A stretch of DNA of 64,000 nt, from assembly GCA_023053575.1 (NCBI GenBank), contig JAKZAP010000003.1, forward strand, positions 30,820,228-30,884,227. Direction: 5' to 3'. The stretch's first letter is position 1; every line of letters begins with the position of its first letter. The notes beneath the pieces are model-generated. The model ran no database searches. It was not told the origin of the DNA and saw only the letters and a program-made list of their open reading frames with translations. Of the stretch, positions 31,633 through 42,129 are shown one piece after another. The DNA comes from Branchinecta lynchi (taxonomy: Eukaryota > Arthropoda > Branchiopoda > Anostraca > Branchinectidae). The translations under genes were made by a program, and so were the position numbers.

Positions 31633-32041
31633 GTATTCTCGCCGATCCCCGAGGACTCCTCGGGGAATCGAAGGGAACGGCGAGAATAGAGGGAGTCACT
31701 CCACGCGGACCCCGCCTAGGAAAACAACGAGAACATGGAGAATGCTTCTAAAATGGATTTTGTTCGAAAAAAAAGAATGTGCAGTTGACGAAATTACTGG
31801 ATCCACTTTATTTTGGGTTTGTTTATTCTGATTCTTTTTAATTAATTCTGCATTGCACAAACACCGGCAAAAACCGATTCCCCTCCAAATATGAAAAGGA
31901 GTCCTTTTTGATGATGGTGATGATAATCAGAGCATTTCCTGCCCGTGGGGACTCGGGAGAATAGTGGGAGTGATTCCCCGGGACAAACAAAAACGTGGCT
32001 ACTCCTTAAGCGGAGTCCTCAGGAAACGGCGAGAATACGCC
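31633..32041. mobile_element. palindromic MITE family P, copy 1
   Basis: Starts GTATTCTCGCCGATCCCCG and ends AACGGCGAGAATACGCC. The arms share GGGAGTCACTCC, TCCACGCGGA and TCGAAGGGAACGGCGAGAAT with the copy at 63260-63666, which lies in the opposite orientation. A 66-aa frame here is only the arm sequence. Confidence 0.75.
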
Positions 32042-32800
32042 ATAAGTGAAAGGGTTTGTGAACCTGCAATTGGCTGGAAAAGGTATCCTAACTCGTTTTT
32101 GATCGTATGATTACATTTTTCGTATAGGTGTTTGAAAAGATATTACAGTTTAAAGTCTTCAATCTCTTATTACAAAAGCTAATTATGTTTTCTATTGGTT
32201 GGTTTTGCGTTAGGTGTCATAGCCAATCAATAGTAGACGAGACTAATTTTTTGTCTTTAAAAAAGCCATTAACGTCTTACTTTCACAACTCTGCTAGAAA
32301 AACATTATAGAAGTAGTTGGCAACGTTTCTACCATTAACAGGCTCATAAATGTCACCATACGCCGATAAGTATCTGTTAACTGGGGAATCTTAATCAAAA
32401 GTCCCTTACCTCCCGCTGTTAAACTCATTTTGTTAACTCCCTTCCATGAAAGAAAATTCCGTTTTCTTCTTGTTTGTCGCGCCATCTTTCAAACTGAAAA
32501 AGTGCGCTAATTGTGACTCATCACTATGGAGGAGTCACATCACAATATACATTTGTGGAAAAGGATAAAGATGTTCTGGAGTTCCGCCAGAGTACCTAAA
32601 TAATTTAATCTCTGTTTTGTTTTCTTTGTCAGCCTGTCTCAGACCAACTGGATGCTCGTAAGTTTTTCTTGGTTAGCCTTTCTCAAACCGTTCTCAGACC
32701 AACTGAATGCTCATAAACTAGCCTACAATCCTATTTTTGTAAGCTTAGTGAAGAAATGATTTCTTAACTCCTTTAATTAATTTCTTTTCATAATTCTAGT
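32042..32800. other. no recognised gene
   Basis: CTCAGACCAACTG-ATGCTC occurs twice, at 32640-32655 and 32694-32712. Nothing else recognised. Confidence 0.3.
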
Positions 32801-32801
32801 A

Positions 32802-33281
32802 CAGTAGAGGTATGCTTATGTGAACGTTTGCTAGCAGTGAACGATCGCCGAAGACAAAACTAAAACCCAAACCAGGCATTTATTCCTATAAATACTAGTA
32901 ATAATCACTCACGCTTTGGTCACTTTTTGAATATTTCGCTAATTCACCATTCACCTATGAAAGTGACTCATCTGACACCTCTGTTTTGTTTTTTATAATT
33001 TGAAAAGTTTGCCGGGAGGAACGCACCTTCAATGGAGAAGATGGCGGTCCGACCCGTCAGATGCCTTTAAAAGAGGAAGGACCTTTGTAATAAATTCAAA
33101 ATCAAAGAAATTTAATTGAATTTCTGCTACAAGTTTGTGCCAGGATAACCCTGAAATATTTGGCTGTTAGCTGATATCAAGTTTGTGATTTTTCTTTTCC
33201 GTTTTACTTTTTTATATGCAAGTAAGAAAGCCAAGGTAGTTAAACAGTTAAAAAAGTGTTCAAATAAGCATACCTCTACTG
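32802..33281. mobile_element. mariner-type MITE, 480 bp, TA target duplication
   Basis: Left end CAGTAGAGGTATGCTTATGT, right end AATAAGCATACCTCTACTG, near-perfect inverted repeats of about 26 bp (with GTGAAC/GTTCAA following). Flanked by TA on both sides. CAGTA-type tips with a TA duplication fit the Tc1/mariner superfamily. No transposase. Confidence 0.8.
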
Positions 33282-33320
33282 TACCAATCTAATTTAATAC
33301 CAATCAGTTTTACTTTCACT

Positions 33321-33720
33321 CAGTCTAGTACACTAGCCCCTTTTCAGGGATGGTGCTCAAACGTCTAGCACTGTACCCTGGATTTCATGTATGGTGCATG
33401 GATTTCGGTATACAGTGCATAGATAGGGAAAATACATGGAAAATAGATAGGGTGCTGTTAGGTTTTTCATCTCCATCATCATTAGAGCCCTTTTGTTTTT
33501 GTTGTGAAAAATATATAAAGGATTTTCTTTGATTTCTCTAATTCATAGTAGTAATTTCAGCCCTGTCTGAGCCGGTGCTCAGTTGTGATGACAGAAATGT
33601 GTTTTTTCTGTATGCACTGTATACTGAAATCCATGCACCCAGGCCATGAAATCCTAGCACCCAGGCATGGTGCTAGACGTTTGGGCACCGTGCCTGAAAT
33701 GGGGCTAGTGTACTAGACTG
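33321..33720. mobile_element. CAG-ended fold-back MITE, 400 bp
   Basis: Tips CAGTCTAGTACACTAGCCCC / GGGGCTAGTGTACTAGACTG are perfect inverted repeats. The arms of 90-110 bp continue with GGTGCTCAAACGTCTAGCAC and GCATGGATTTC. Flanks CTTTCACT / CTGTCACC match at 6 of 8, compatible with an old hAT-type 8-bp duplication. Confidence 0.75.
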
Positions 33721-34024
33721 CTGTCACCTGACAAACTTACCCGGCCAAACCCAGAAAATCAGCGTTAGGACTTAGCCTAGTCTGGTGAATGCCATGCTAT
33801 ATTACCTGAAAGGTTGAGGTGTAAGGACTGTGGTTATAAGTTCTATCTGCAGTGAGTTGTTTCTTGAGAAACATTAGGCACTAGATGTTTCGGTCATGGG
33901 GAGATTGATCGAGATACGCTTTTCTGCCTTTTTTTTTCAGAAGAGATTTTGTATAGTAGTTTTATAAGTCATGTTTGGATGTCCACATTCAGTTGGTTCA
34001 TCCTTATGATACTGTGAATCCCCA

Positions 34025-34500
34025 TTGCTTGTCTTGTGGTTTTTAATCCTACTTCATCTTCTGACACTGCATCACGAACCTTTACCTATCCCTCAGCCTC
34101 CCATACCATCTCAATTCCCAGTTTGTGTTGTTGATGATACTGATATTGGAGAAAATGTGTGTTCCTATTTTCCTGATATGACAGTTGAGCGGGAAGAGGC
34201 AAAGCTTTTCCTTAAGCTTCAATATCTCCAAGAAGGCTTCTGATGAAATTATTGCAAGAAGGCTTCTGATGAAATTATTGCTGGAATTCAGAAACTTCAA
34301 ATTTTATATCAAGCACTTTGTACTGGTTCTGACCCAGAAGTTTATGTTTATGTTCCATTTGAGAGGCTGGACTCAAAGGATAAGAGAATTGTTTTTTACC
34401 ATTGCAACCTACATCTTCCAACAGTTGACCAGATTGCTTTACAAAAAAGTATTGTCAAGTGGAAAGGAAGAAATAAGAGAATGCTTTGGGTACAGAGTAT
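34025..34500 (+). pseudogene. decayed coding sequence, function not recognised
   Basis: The first frame (34025-34243) reads VVDDTDIGENVCSYFPDMTV. The second runs in pieces through ISKKASDEIIA, and a third through DPEVYVYVPFERLDSKD and NLHLPTVDQIALQKS to a stop near 34510. Codon use and composition look protein-like. A 26-bp direct duplication (34229-34254 and 34255-34280) shifts the frame. I do not recognise the family. It could be a processed pseudogene or a transposon ORF. It is not followed by a clear poly-A. Confidence 0.45.
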
Positions 34501-34844
34501 AATTACATGAAAATCTGAGGGCTATGATGGGAGATCCTGAAATATTATCCTGGTAGTTTCAAGGATAGAAGTACAAGGTTTCTAATACTGTCAGTTATAC
34601 TATTGGTCCTTCTAAAAAGAATTTGTGTCCTGCTGCGTTAAGTTGTGCTCTATAATTTGTTGTTGATAAGTCTCAAGTTATCAAATCGCTTTATTCTGGC
34701 TCAGCATTCAAAGTGGACTAGATTCTGTTAGTCCCCCATTGTCTCAAAATCAACACTTCTGTGTGTCTATAGACATACTTATGAGTCGGGTCTAGGGTAA
34801 TGGCTAACTTACATTTTCTATACTACCTGCAGGGAGCATATTGC

Positions 34845-34955
34845 AGATTTTCTACTCGTCAACCTGAGAGCTATTTTACTATGTCTTCCAGATGTGCTGA
34901 TGGTGAGACATAGGGGAATAATAGAAACTAGTCCGCTTGGAAGTGGAAGTACTTA
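34845..34955 (+). repeat. fold-back MITE family F, fragment
   Basis: CTATTTTACTATGTCT, GATGGTGAGACATAGGGG and AGAAACTAGTCCGCTTGGAAG match the right arm of family F. The rest is absent. Confidence 0.6.
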
Positions 34956-35229
34956 CTGTGATTTTTTTCTTGTTGTTTTATTTGTGCCATGATTTTAACT
35001 CGATGTGATTACTATGATTTTTTTTCCCTTTCGAAAACCAATTTGACCTCAATCTTTATGCTTATAAGCTTACTGTCATTATTTTCTTGATGAGTTATTT
35101 CGAAGATTACTGTGATTGTTTTCTTGATGCGTTATTTACGAGTTTCCAAAGCGTCCAAAGTTATATGTAATTATTAAAATCCATGGTTTCTTGAATAGCT
35201 CAGTTCTTATGTCACTTGCAGCTTTTCTC

Positions 35230-36490
35230 AAGTGCCATATACAGATCACTTTTCGGTCTGTTGGTCGATCGGTCTGTCGGTTCACTGTTCTCGAGTTAGG
35301 GTACTTCCATAATTTTTAGGACGACGAAACTTGGCAGGCATATAAGGGATCCAACCAAACTACCTGGGAAATAGTCACTTCCCCGATCCGACTACCGAGG
35401 GGGGAGTGGAGGGATGGAGAATCCAGAATGTTGAGGTATGTATAACTTTCGAACGGGTAATCGGATCTTAATGAAACTTTACATTTACAATCTCGTGTCT
35501 CAGATCTCCCACTTCGAGTCCTGAACGGATCTGATGAGTGTGCGAGAGGGGGGGGGGGAGTCGGAGGGGAGAATCGGAAATCTTGTGACACGATTAGAGT
35601 GGAGCGATTGGGATGAAACTTAGTGGGAAGAACAAGCACATGCCCTGGATACATCAGAGACGGAACCGGACCGGATTCGGACCCTGGGGGGGGGGGGGGG
35701 CAAGTTTCATCGCTCCACTCCCTTAGAGTGGAGCGATGAAACTTGGCGGGAAGAGCAAGCACAAGCCATAGATACGTCGCAGTACCGGACCAGATTCGGA
35801 CACTTTTAGGGGAGTTGTAGGGGGTGAGGGTCCGAAATTCCGGTCACCGCGAGTTAAGGTACTTCCACACCTGCAACGACGATGAAACTCGACTTGAACA
35901 TCAGCGACTTAACACGATTGGCTTAGAAATTGTCATTTCTAAGATTGGACCATCCCTTAAAGTACTATTAAAGCAAAATATACTTTTTCATGATCCCCAT
36001 TAGCCCATGATCGTTTATGCCTCAAGGATTTTGCTAAGAAATGAACTTTTAGCACCCTTAAATTAGGTATCTTACCGAAAAGTAAAAAAAAACACTTTTG
36101 AGCAAACGATATAGTTATATTCATGATCCCCAAGGACCCATGATCCTTTTTGCCTCAAGGGTTTTGTGATTGCCTTCAAGTACAAACAATTATTTTGAGC
36201 AAAACACATATTTCGTGATTTTGATGAGCTAATCATCATTTTTGCAAGAGTGTTCGCTACGGATGAATAATCTAGCGCACTTAAAGTGAGCATCATCACA
36301 GCCAAATGCAAAAATAGAATAGTTTTTACGAACGATCCATCGTCACAATTTCAAAGGACCCATGATTCTTATCTCAAGGGGTTTGCTTACAAATGAACAC
36401 AACTAACCCACGAATTGACAAATTCCTATTTTCATCCTCCGATACAGCCTTGCAAGTGCCATATAAGCTTCTAGCTCTTGTCTTCTAAAC
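35230..36490. repeat. composite repeat: family G modules followed by family B units
   Basis: Starts near TCTCAAGTGCCATATACAGATCAC and GGTCTGTTGGTCGATCGGTCTG. Family G modules (G runs at 35548-35560 and 35687-35700) run to about 35960, then family B units (CCCATGATC, CTCAAGGGTTTTG) to 36420. It ends GCAAGTGCCATATAAGCTTCTAGCTC. The related word CAAGTGCCATATGAGCTCGTAGCTC precedes the gypsy remnant at 13898, so a G/B repeat edge also lies there. Confidence 0.6.
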
Positions 36491-36780
36491 TCTTAATGAA
36501 TAAAATATTAGCTTATAAAGTTATTATATTTGACTATACATGTATATAAATGGTAATGGTGATAGGGATAGGAGAGGAATTTTTGTGACATTGCTGCAGT
36601 AAGAAGCCTTTTCAGAAAACTCACGTGTTTTCAGACGCGGAGGTCAGACGTTTGCATTGGTCATTGATTTTCATTGTCTCTTAACTAATGTATCTCGCAG
36701 AAGACTATCCAAATCAGAAGAAGGAAGCTTGTGTTTCATCGGATCATATAACTCACGTTTACTTTTGGCTCGAATTCCCG

Positions 36781-36912
36781 ATGAAACGTTATGTAGCTGC
36801 AACCCTTCAGCATGCAAGGCCACCGGACCTTTGAACCAGTTTTCCAATGAAACGTTACGTAGCTGCAACCCTTCAGAATGCAACGCTGCCGGCCCTTTGA
36901 ACCAGTTTTCTA
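36781..36912. repeat. two tandem units of 66 bp, open in several frames
   Basis: ATGAAACGTTA begins at 36781 and again at 36847. Each unit runs through TAGCTGCAACCCTTCAG and CCTTTGAACCAGTTTTC. 66 bp is 22 codons, so open frames persist on both strands (36657-36932 plus, 36671-36928 minus). A reverse-complement word of the unit end (GACTGGTTCATAGGGCCAGC) lies at 37039. Confidence 0.6.
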
Positions 36913-37109
36913 AGAAACGGTTTTGCAAATAGAAACGCTTTCTCCTGCGACATGTTCTTGTGCGGTTCGCTTTCTCTTGAAACGGATTCGCTAAAATGGT
37001 TTTTAGGAGAAACGCTTTACTAGAAAACTAGCAAATTCTGAAGACTGGTTCATAGGGCCAGCAGCGTTGCATATATAAATAACGTTGCGTTTTACTTTAG
37101 AGTGTAGAT

Positions 37110-37420
37110 GTTCGTTATAGGGGTAAGGAGATCCGCTAAATTCATTTTTGAGCTTTGTTATTGTGTCGGATAAGTAGTTCCCGAATTCGGCAGAAACCGT
37201 AAATTTGACAGAAGTAAGCTAAGGCAGGAAGTTTCGACCAGTGTCGTCAAAACAAATATGACTTATAGGGGCAAACACATTCTGAATCATATCTGAACTT
37301 AGTTTTCTCAGATGATTAACTAGTTGGCCTTAATCTGATTCTGAATTTTTGTAGTATTAAGGAGTCTAGAGAAGACAGTACCCAATTGTCTGGACGCTGC
37401 GATTGTGGAATACCGTCATG
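37110..37420 (+). repeat. family R, right-half fragment
   Basis: GTAAGGAGATCCGCTAAATTC through TCGGCAGAAACCG to CCCAATTGTCTGGAC match 55560-55740 and 39640-39860. It is included in the 476-bp tandem duplication. Confidence 0.55.
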
Positions 37421-38096
37421 TAGTAAATTCATAATTGCGTAAGTCTCCGGAGTCACCTTTCATGTATTCTTCCTCGAAATCGGATAGTGTGTAGGGTTTG
37501 GATAACAGCCGAAGTCTTGGCTGTTATTCGTGGCTACCCAGAAGATAGGGTGTCCGGCCGATTCGTCACAGGACAATTTGTCGCAGACAGTTCGTCACAC
37601 ACGTCAACGTTCACCGTGAATAAGTAGTTCCCGAAGTAGTTCCGGATAAGTAGTTCCCGAATTCGGCAGAAACCGTAAATTTGACAGAAGTAAGCTAAGG
37701 CAGGAAGTTTCGACCAGTTTCGTCAAAACAAATATGACTTATAGGGGCAAACGCATTCTGAATCATATCTGAACTTAGTTTTCTCAGATGATTAACTAGT
37801 TGGCCTTAATCTGTTTCTGAATTTTTGTAGTATTAAGGAGTCTAGAGAAGACAGTACCCAATTGTCTGGACGCTGCGATTGTGGAATACCGTCATGTAGT
37901 AAATTCATAATTGCGTAAGTCTCCGGAGTCACCTTTCATGTATTCTTCCTCGAAATCGGATAGTGTGTAGGGTTTGGATAACAGCCGAAGTCTTGGCTGT
38001 TATTCGTGGCTACCCAGAAGATAGGGTGTCCGGCCGATTCGTCACAGGACAATTTGTCACAGACAGTTCGTCACACACGTCAACGTTCACCGTGAA
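37167..38096 (+). repeat. tandem duplication, period 476 bp
   Basis: CGGATAAGTAGTTCCCGAATT occurs at 37167 and 37643, and the MULE left tip GTGTCCGGCCGATTCGTC occurs at 37550 and 38026. The two units are nearly identical (for example CAGTGTCGTC versus CAGTTTCGTC). The duplication joins family R sequence to the first about 70 bp of a MULE, so it arose after MULE insertion. Confidence 0.85.
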
Positions 38097-38388
38097 CATT
38101 TACAGATGCCACGTTCTCGGTTCACAGTTAATTCGTCACCCAAGGAAAATTCTTCGTAAGGACATTTCGTCATTACGACAATTTGTCTTGCGAACATTCC
38201 GTCACAATGAGCCTAATTTCAAGTTTGATTTCATTTAAGATATAAATTATTAAATAATCACTTACATGAAAATAAGGTGGCTAAATAATTCATTAAGCAA
38301 TAATTTGTTCGAGTAATACATTAATACGTGTTTGAACTCGATACTCGATACGACGTTTTCAGTCGCATGTTACAGTCTTCGTACTTTT

Positions 38389-39900
38389 TGGGATGCCAAA
38401 ACGTAAATGGAGGGATACCTATGACATCGCAAAAGTTGTCCGTCTGTTAGCACGATAACTCTCGAAGGGAAAGAGATATTTTGATGAAACTTCGTTTGAG
38501 GATTCTTTGAGTCAAGGGTAAGATCAAGTTCGCAGATGGGCTCTGTAGCCCTACATTTAGGGGTGGAGGAGGGGTTCAGATTAAGGAGCAAACAAAATAT
38601 TTTTAAAAAACTAAAGTGATAGTCGATTATAGAGTAAGAAGACATGCTGAACACGATGGTGAAAACCATTTTCTCGCTGGATAAATAATTCGTCCGAAAT
38701 CCAGAAAAAAATTGAAAAGTTGGTTGAAAGTAAAAGTTTCACAAACAATCAACGAAGAAATCAACGAAAATGGGGTTTGTAAAGGCCAATGAATGTACTA
38801 AAATAAAAAGGCGAATTTCGGAAGGACAACCCCCTCCCTTATTCGGCGCAGACATAAAATTTCGAGGAAATATGCCAAAACGAGGATGAATAGATCAACA
38901 ACCAAGAAAACTAAAACAAAGCAGAAAACCAACAAGAAACCGAAGATGAAAACAAAATCGGAAGAATTGAAAGAACGGAAAGCCTAAGATAAAGACAGTA
39001 AGCCATTCACCAATATCTGCAAATAACAGTTACGACTGTTCTCGCTCGGTACTAGCGAGTGACTAGTCTATTGACTGGGAATATTCGCCTTATTATTTCA
39101 GTATGTTCGTTGGCCTTTACAGACCCCATTTTTGTTGTTTCTTCGTTGATTTTTTTGTGATATGTCAGGCCAATGTGGCTTATCAAAGTAAAGTAAAAGT
39201 TTAATTCAAAGTTGATTCATGTTCGATTTAGGGGTAAGAAGATATGCTGAACACGTGAAACGTATTTTGTACCCCGACAACTAGTTAGCCCTGAATCCGT
39301 TCAAAACCGGAAAATTTGTTAAAAGGAAAAGTTTTGTTCCAAGTTGATTAGATGACAGATTGAAGGGTAAGAAAAGAGGCTGAGTCTGTATATGACAATC
39401 ATTTCTTACCCGGACATATAATTTTTCAGGATTCTGGTTGTAACCGGGATTTTTTCTTATAAATTAAAGTTTTATTTGAAGTTGATTAGATGTTCAATGT
39501 AAGGTAAGAAGACATGCTGAACAGTAAAGCGAAAACGCATTTTCTGCCCGGAGAACTAGTTTGCCCGGAATCCGGCCAAAACCGGAAAATCTGTTAAAAG
39601 CCTAACTTTTCGTTTGAATTTGATTAGATGACAGATTTGGGCGTAAGAAGAGACGCTGATTCTGTATATGACAATCATTTTTGCCCAGAATTCGGCCGAA
39701 ACCGGAAATTTTGCAGAAGTAAAGCAGGAATTTTCGGTCAGTATCGTCAAAATAGATATGGCTCAGAGAGGTTTGTCTGAACTTGGCTTTCTCTTATGAT
39801 TAGCCCGGCGAATATTGGATCTGGCGAAGACAAGACAAGACCCAATTGTCTGGATCGAATATTAGATTTTTAGGATCCATCGAAAGCTTTGGTCTTGTTC
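38389..39900 (+). repeat. family R, copy 3, nested in the MULE
   Basis: Starts GGGATGCCAAAACGTAAATGG and ends TAGGATCCATCGAAAGCTTTGGTC. It contains about five internal 120-130-bp units (AAGAAGACATGCTGAACA, GGAATCCGGCCAAAACCGG). A foreign block at 38745-39195 contains CAACGAAGAAATCAACG and, facing it, CGTTGATTTTTTTG; this may be another inverted-repeat insertion. Confidence 0.75.
38745..39195. mobile_element. possible inverted-repeat insertion within family R
   Basis: The left part reads CAACGAAGAAATCAACGAAAATGGGG...TTTGTAAAGGCCAATGAA. The right part reads TTGGCCTTTACAGACCCCATTTTTG...TTCTTCGTTGATTT. These are reverse complements over about 50 bp. The interior has no ORF. Confidence 0.6.
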
Positions 39901-40035
39901 TTTTTGAGTGGGTCGGGTCACCCAGCAACTTAAAGAAACGATAGTTCACTGAGTTTTATAGCCCACTCAGCCTTGTCGATTTTCACTTCCTAAAAACCTT
40001 CACAGAAGGTCTTAAATTGGAAATTCATACACAAT

Positions 40036-40200
40036 CAGGGCCGTATCCAGGGGGGGGGGGGTGTACCCCCCCCCCTCGAAACATACAAAAATAATTATTT
40101 TATAGGCTTTTCCCTCTGATCTATCTTTTTACTTTTTTTTCCGCCCCGCTTGCACCCCCCCCCCCCGCCCCGCAAGGCACCCCCCCCCCCCGAAATAAAT
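40036..40200 (-). mobile_element. MITE family H2, copy 2
   Basis: Starts CAGGGCCGTATCCAGG followed by a G run. Then CGAAACATACAAAAATAATTA, TTTTATAGGCTTTTCCCTC and C runs, ending near CGAAATAAA. The right tip is missing. TACACAAT before it and TTCACAAT after it may be the decayed 8-bp duplication. Confidence 0.65.
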
Positions 40201-40769
40201 TCACAATACTTGAATGTTGATGGTATTTACCCTATTGTATATAGTTGTGTTACACTGTATTTTGTTGCCTTTCCTTTCCTTTTTCTTTTTTTCTCGTACT
40301 CTGCCCCCTATTGTACAGGAGGGGTACACTGCAATTAACGTCGTTTTTACACTATCTCGATTTTTGCCGCGAAAATCTTAAACTGAAATGTACATGCTGT
40401 CCTGCCAGTCAAGAGGCAAAATATGACTCTTTTCACAAAGTCATGTGTCTGAAAATATTCAAATTATGTGCCTTTTCTTTGTTTTGAAAAGGGATTTTCT
40501 GGCTATTGACTTCGCTAACCGAGTCGCTAACCAAATCGTTTTCATCCTTTTGTAAGTTAATCGAGGTAAGGTTAGAATGCAATAATCTTGTTCGAAAAGA
40601 AAAATATGTTAACTAGAAATTTCGAAGCAATATTTATTTATCCAATATGTAAACCATTCAATTAGCTTCAATCTAGTACGTTTGTCAAATTTGTTGGTTC
40701 TTTTTTTAAGCCAGATAGATTATTCTGAAGGAAAGGCTTCTCTGGAAATTTGAAATCTTGTCTGAGGTT

Positions 40770-40845
40770 AGATATCCTGTTACCTGTACTTGTACAGTTT
40801 TGTCAGGTAATAAATCTACATCATATCATATCATATCAGAAAGAT
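40770..40845 (+). repeat. LINE-like 3' tail
   Basis: GTCAGGTAATAAATCTACATC followed by ATATCATATCATATC, a short-unit tail typical of CR1/L2-group retroposons. It lies inside the MULE. Coding part not found. Confidence 0.45.
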
Positions 40846-41131
40846 CGAGGATTGAATTTCTTGGATAAAAATAACGATTCAAAGATTTGTAAAGAGGTGG
40901 CAGTTTTGCTTTGTCCCACACTAGCATTCTAACATAAAATTGTTATGTGAAGAAGTGAATTGTCAGTGTGATGGATTGTATGTGACGAGACGTCCTGTGA
41001 CTAATTGTCTTGTTATCAATTGTCCTACAACCGAAGAGAGGGTAGGTTTGTGTCGATCAGAAGCTGAAGGTTGATTAGGGCTAGTTTGTCCAGGTTTTTA
41101 TTTGGACTTTAGTAACCGGCTGTATTGTAGG

Positions 41132-41156
41132 CAGCCCCGTATCCAGGAATTTATTT

Positions 41157-41189
<33 letters not shown>

Positions 41190-41345
41190 GCCTTTCGGGG
41201 GGGGTTTGTCTGTGGGTCGCACACAGAAGTACAAAAAAAGACACAGATCAGAGGGAAAAGCCTATAAAAATGAGTATTTTTGTATGTTTCGGGGTGTGGG
41301 GGGGTCAACCCCTTAACCACCCCTCACCCCCCAGATACGGCCTTG
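41132..41345 (+). mobile_element. MITE family H2, copy 3 (perfect TSD, 30-G run)
   Basis: Starts CAGCCCCGTATCCAGG and ends CAGATACGGCCTTG. Exact 8-bp duplication ATTGTAGG at 41124-41131 and 41346-41353. An uninterrupted run of 30 G lies at 41158-41187. The body words AGATCAGAGGGAAAAGCCTAT and TTTTTGTATGTTTCGGGG are shared by the family. The 118-aa frame over it is only this repeat. Confidence 0.88.
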
Positions 41346-41439
41346 ATTGTAGGGACTATTTATGCAGATGTCTGATATTCTTTTTTTTACTCGTTCATTG
41401 CGTAGGCAAGAATTTCTGCCCTGGCAGCTCAGCTCCCCT

Positions 41440-41850
41440 TCCTCAGACTGTTTGGTAGGGTTTTTTCCATTGCGAAACATTACAACCCAGGATTATTATA
41501 GAGAGCTTGGTCACACTGTGCTCAAAAAGTCGCCTATTCGACAAACCACTGAAAATCCCCAAGGGACGTCAGATTTCATGGGCTTCGTAGTACCTTCGGA
41601 ATAATGAGCAGACTGCAATTAGGGGTCAAATAGGGTTCCTGTAACATAATTATACAGTCGGTTTCGCTCTAATTGATCTCCTGGATTTAAGGGACAACAT
41701 TCATAATTAGTTATATCTTGTTCTTTTTCTTTTTTCTACTTTCGCTAGCCAAAAAGCCAGGAAACGAGCCAAAGTCTGACCAAGCTCTCAGACTGTTTGG
41801 TAGGGTTTTTCCAATGCGAAACATTACAACCCAGTATTATTGTTGAAACC
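41440..41850. repeat. direct repeat of about 55 bp
   Basis: CTCAGACTGTTTGGTAGGGTTTTT and GCGAAACATTACAACCCAG occur at 41440-41495 and again at 41789-41840, about 345 bp apart. Function unknown. Confidence 0.6.
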
Positions 41851-42129
41851 CACTGAGAATGCCATTGTTGCCCTCTGACTCGACCATATAAACCCCTCAC
41901 GTCAATCACCATTAGCGTTCGTGGTCAGGTAAGGGTTCTCGTAAGGGCTCTAGGGTGTCCTCGGAGCCGCGTGTCAACGCCGTCAAGAAACGGAACACTC
42001 GATTCTTTGAGAGACATTCGGTTCCGTGTCTCAGTCATGCACTTACCACTGTTGTAGCACCACTATAAGGTTTGGTCGGATAATCTGGAGCTCCGAACGA
42101 GTAACGTAAACCGTTGAAAATGCCGAGGT

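Larger units (their letters stand above)
38026..41032. mobile_element. MULE copy 2 with nested insertions, 9-bp TSD
   Basis: Left tip GTGTCCGGCCGATTCGTCAC, right tip TGTCCTACAACC. Flanks GAAGATAGG (38017-38025) and GAAGAGAGG (41033-41041) match at 8 of 9. The internal word CAGTCGCATGTTACAGTCTTCGTACTT breaks off at 38387 and resumes at about 39905 with TGGGTCGGGTCACCCAGCAAC. This exactly brackets a family R insertion. The right terminal array is at 40940-41030. Confidence 0.78.
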
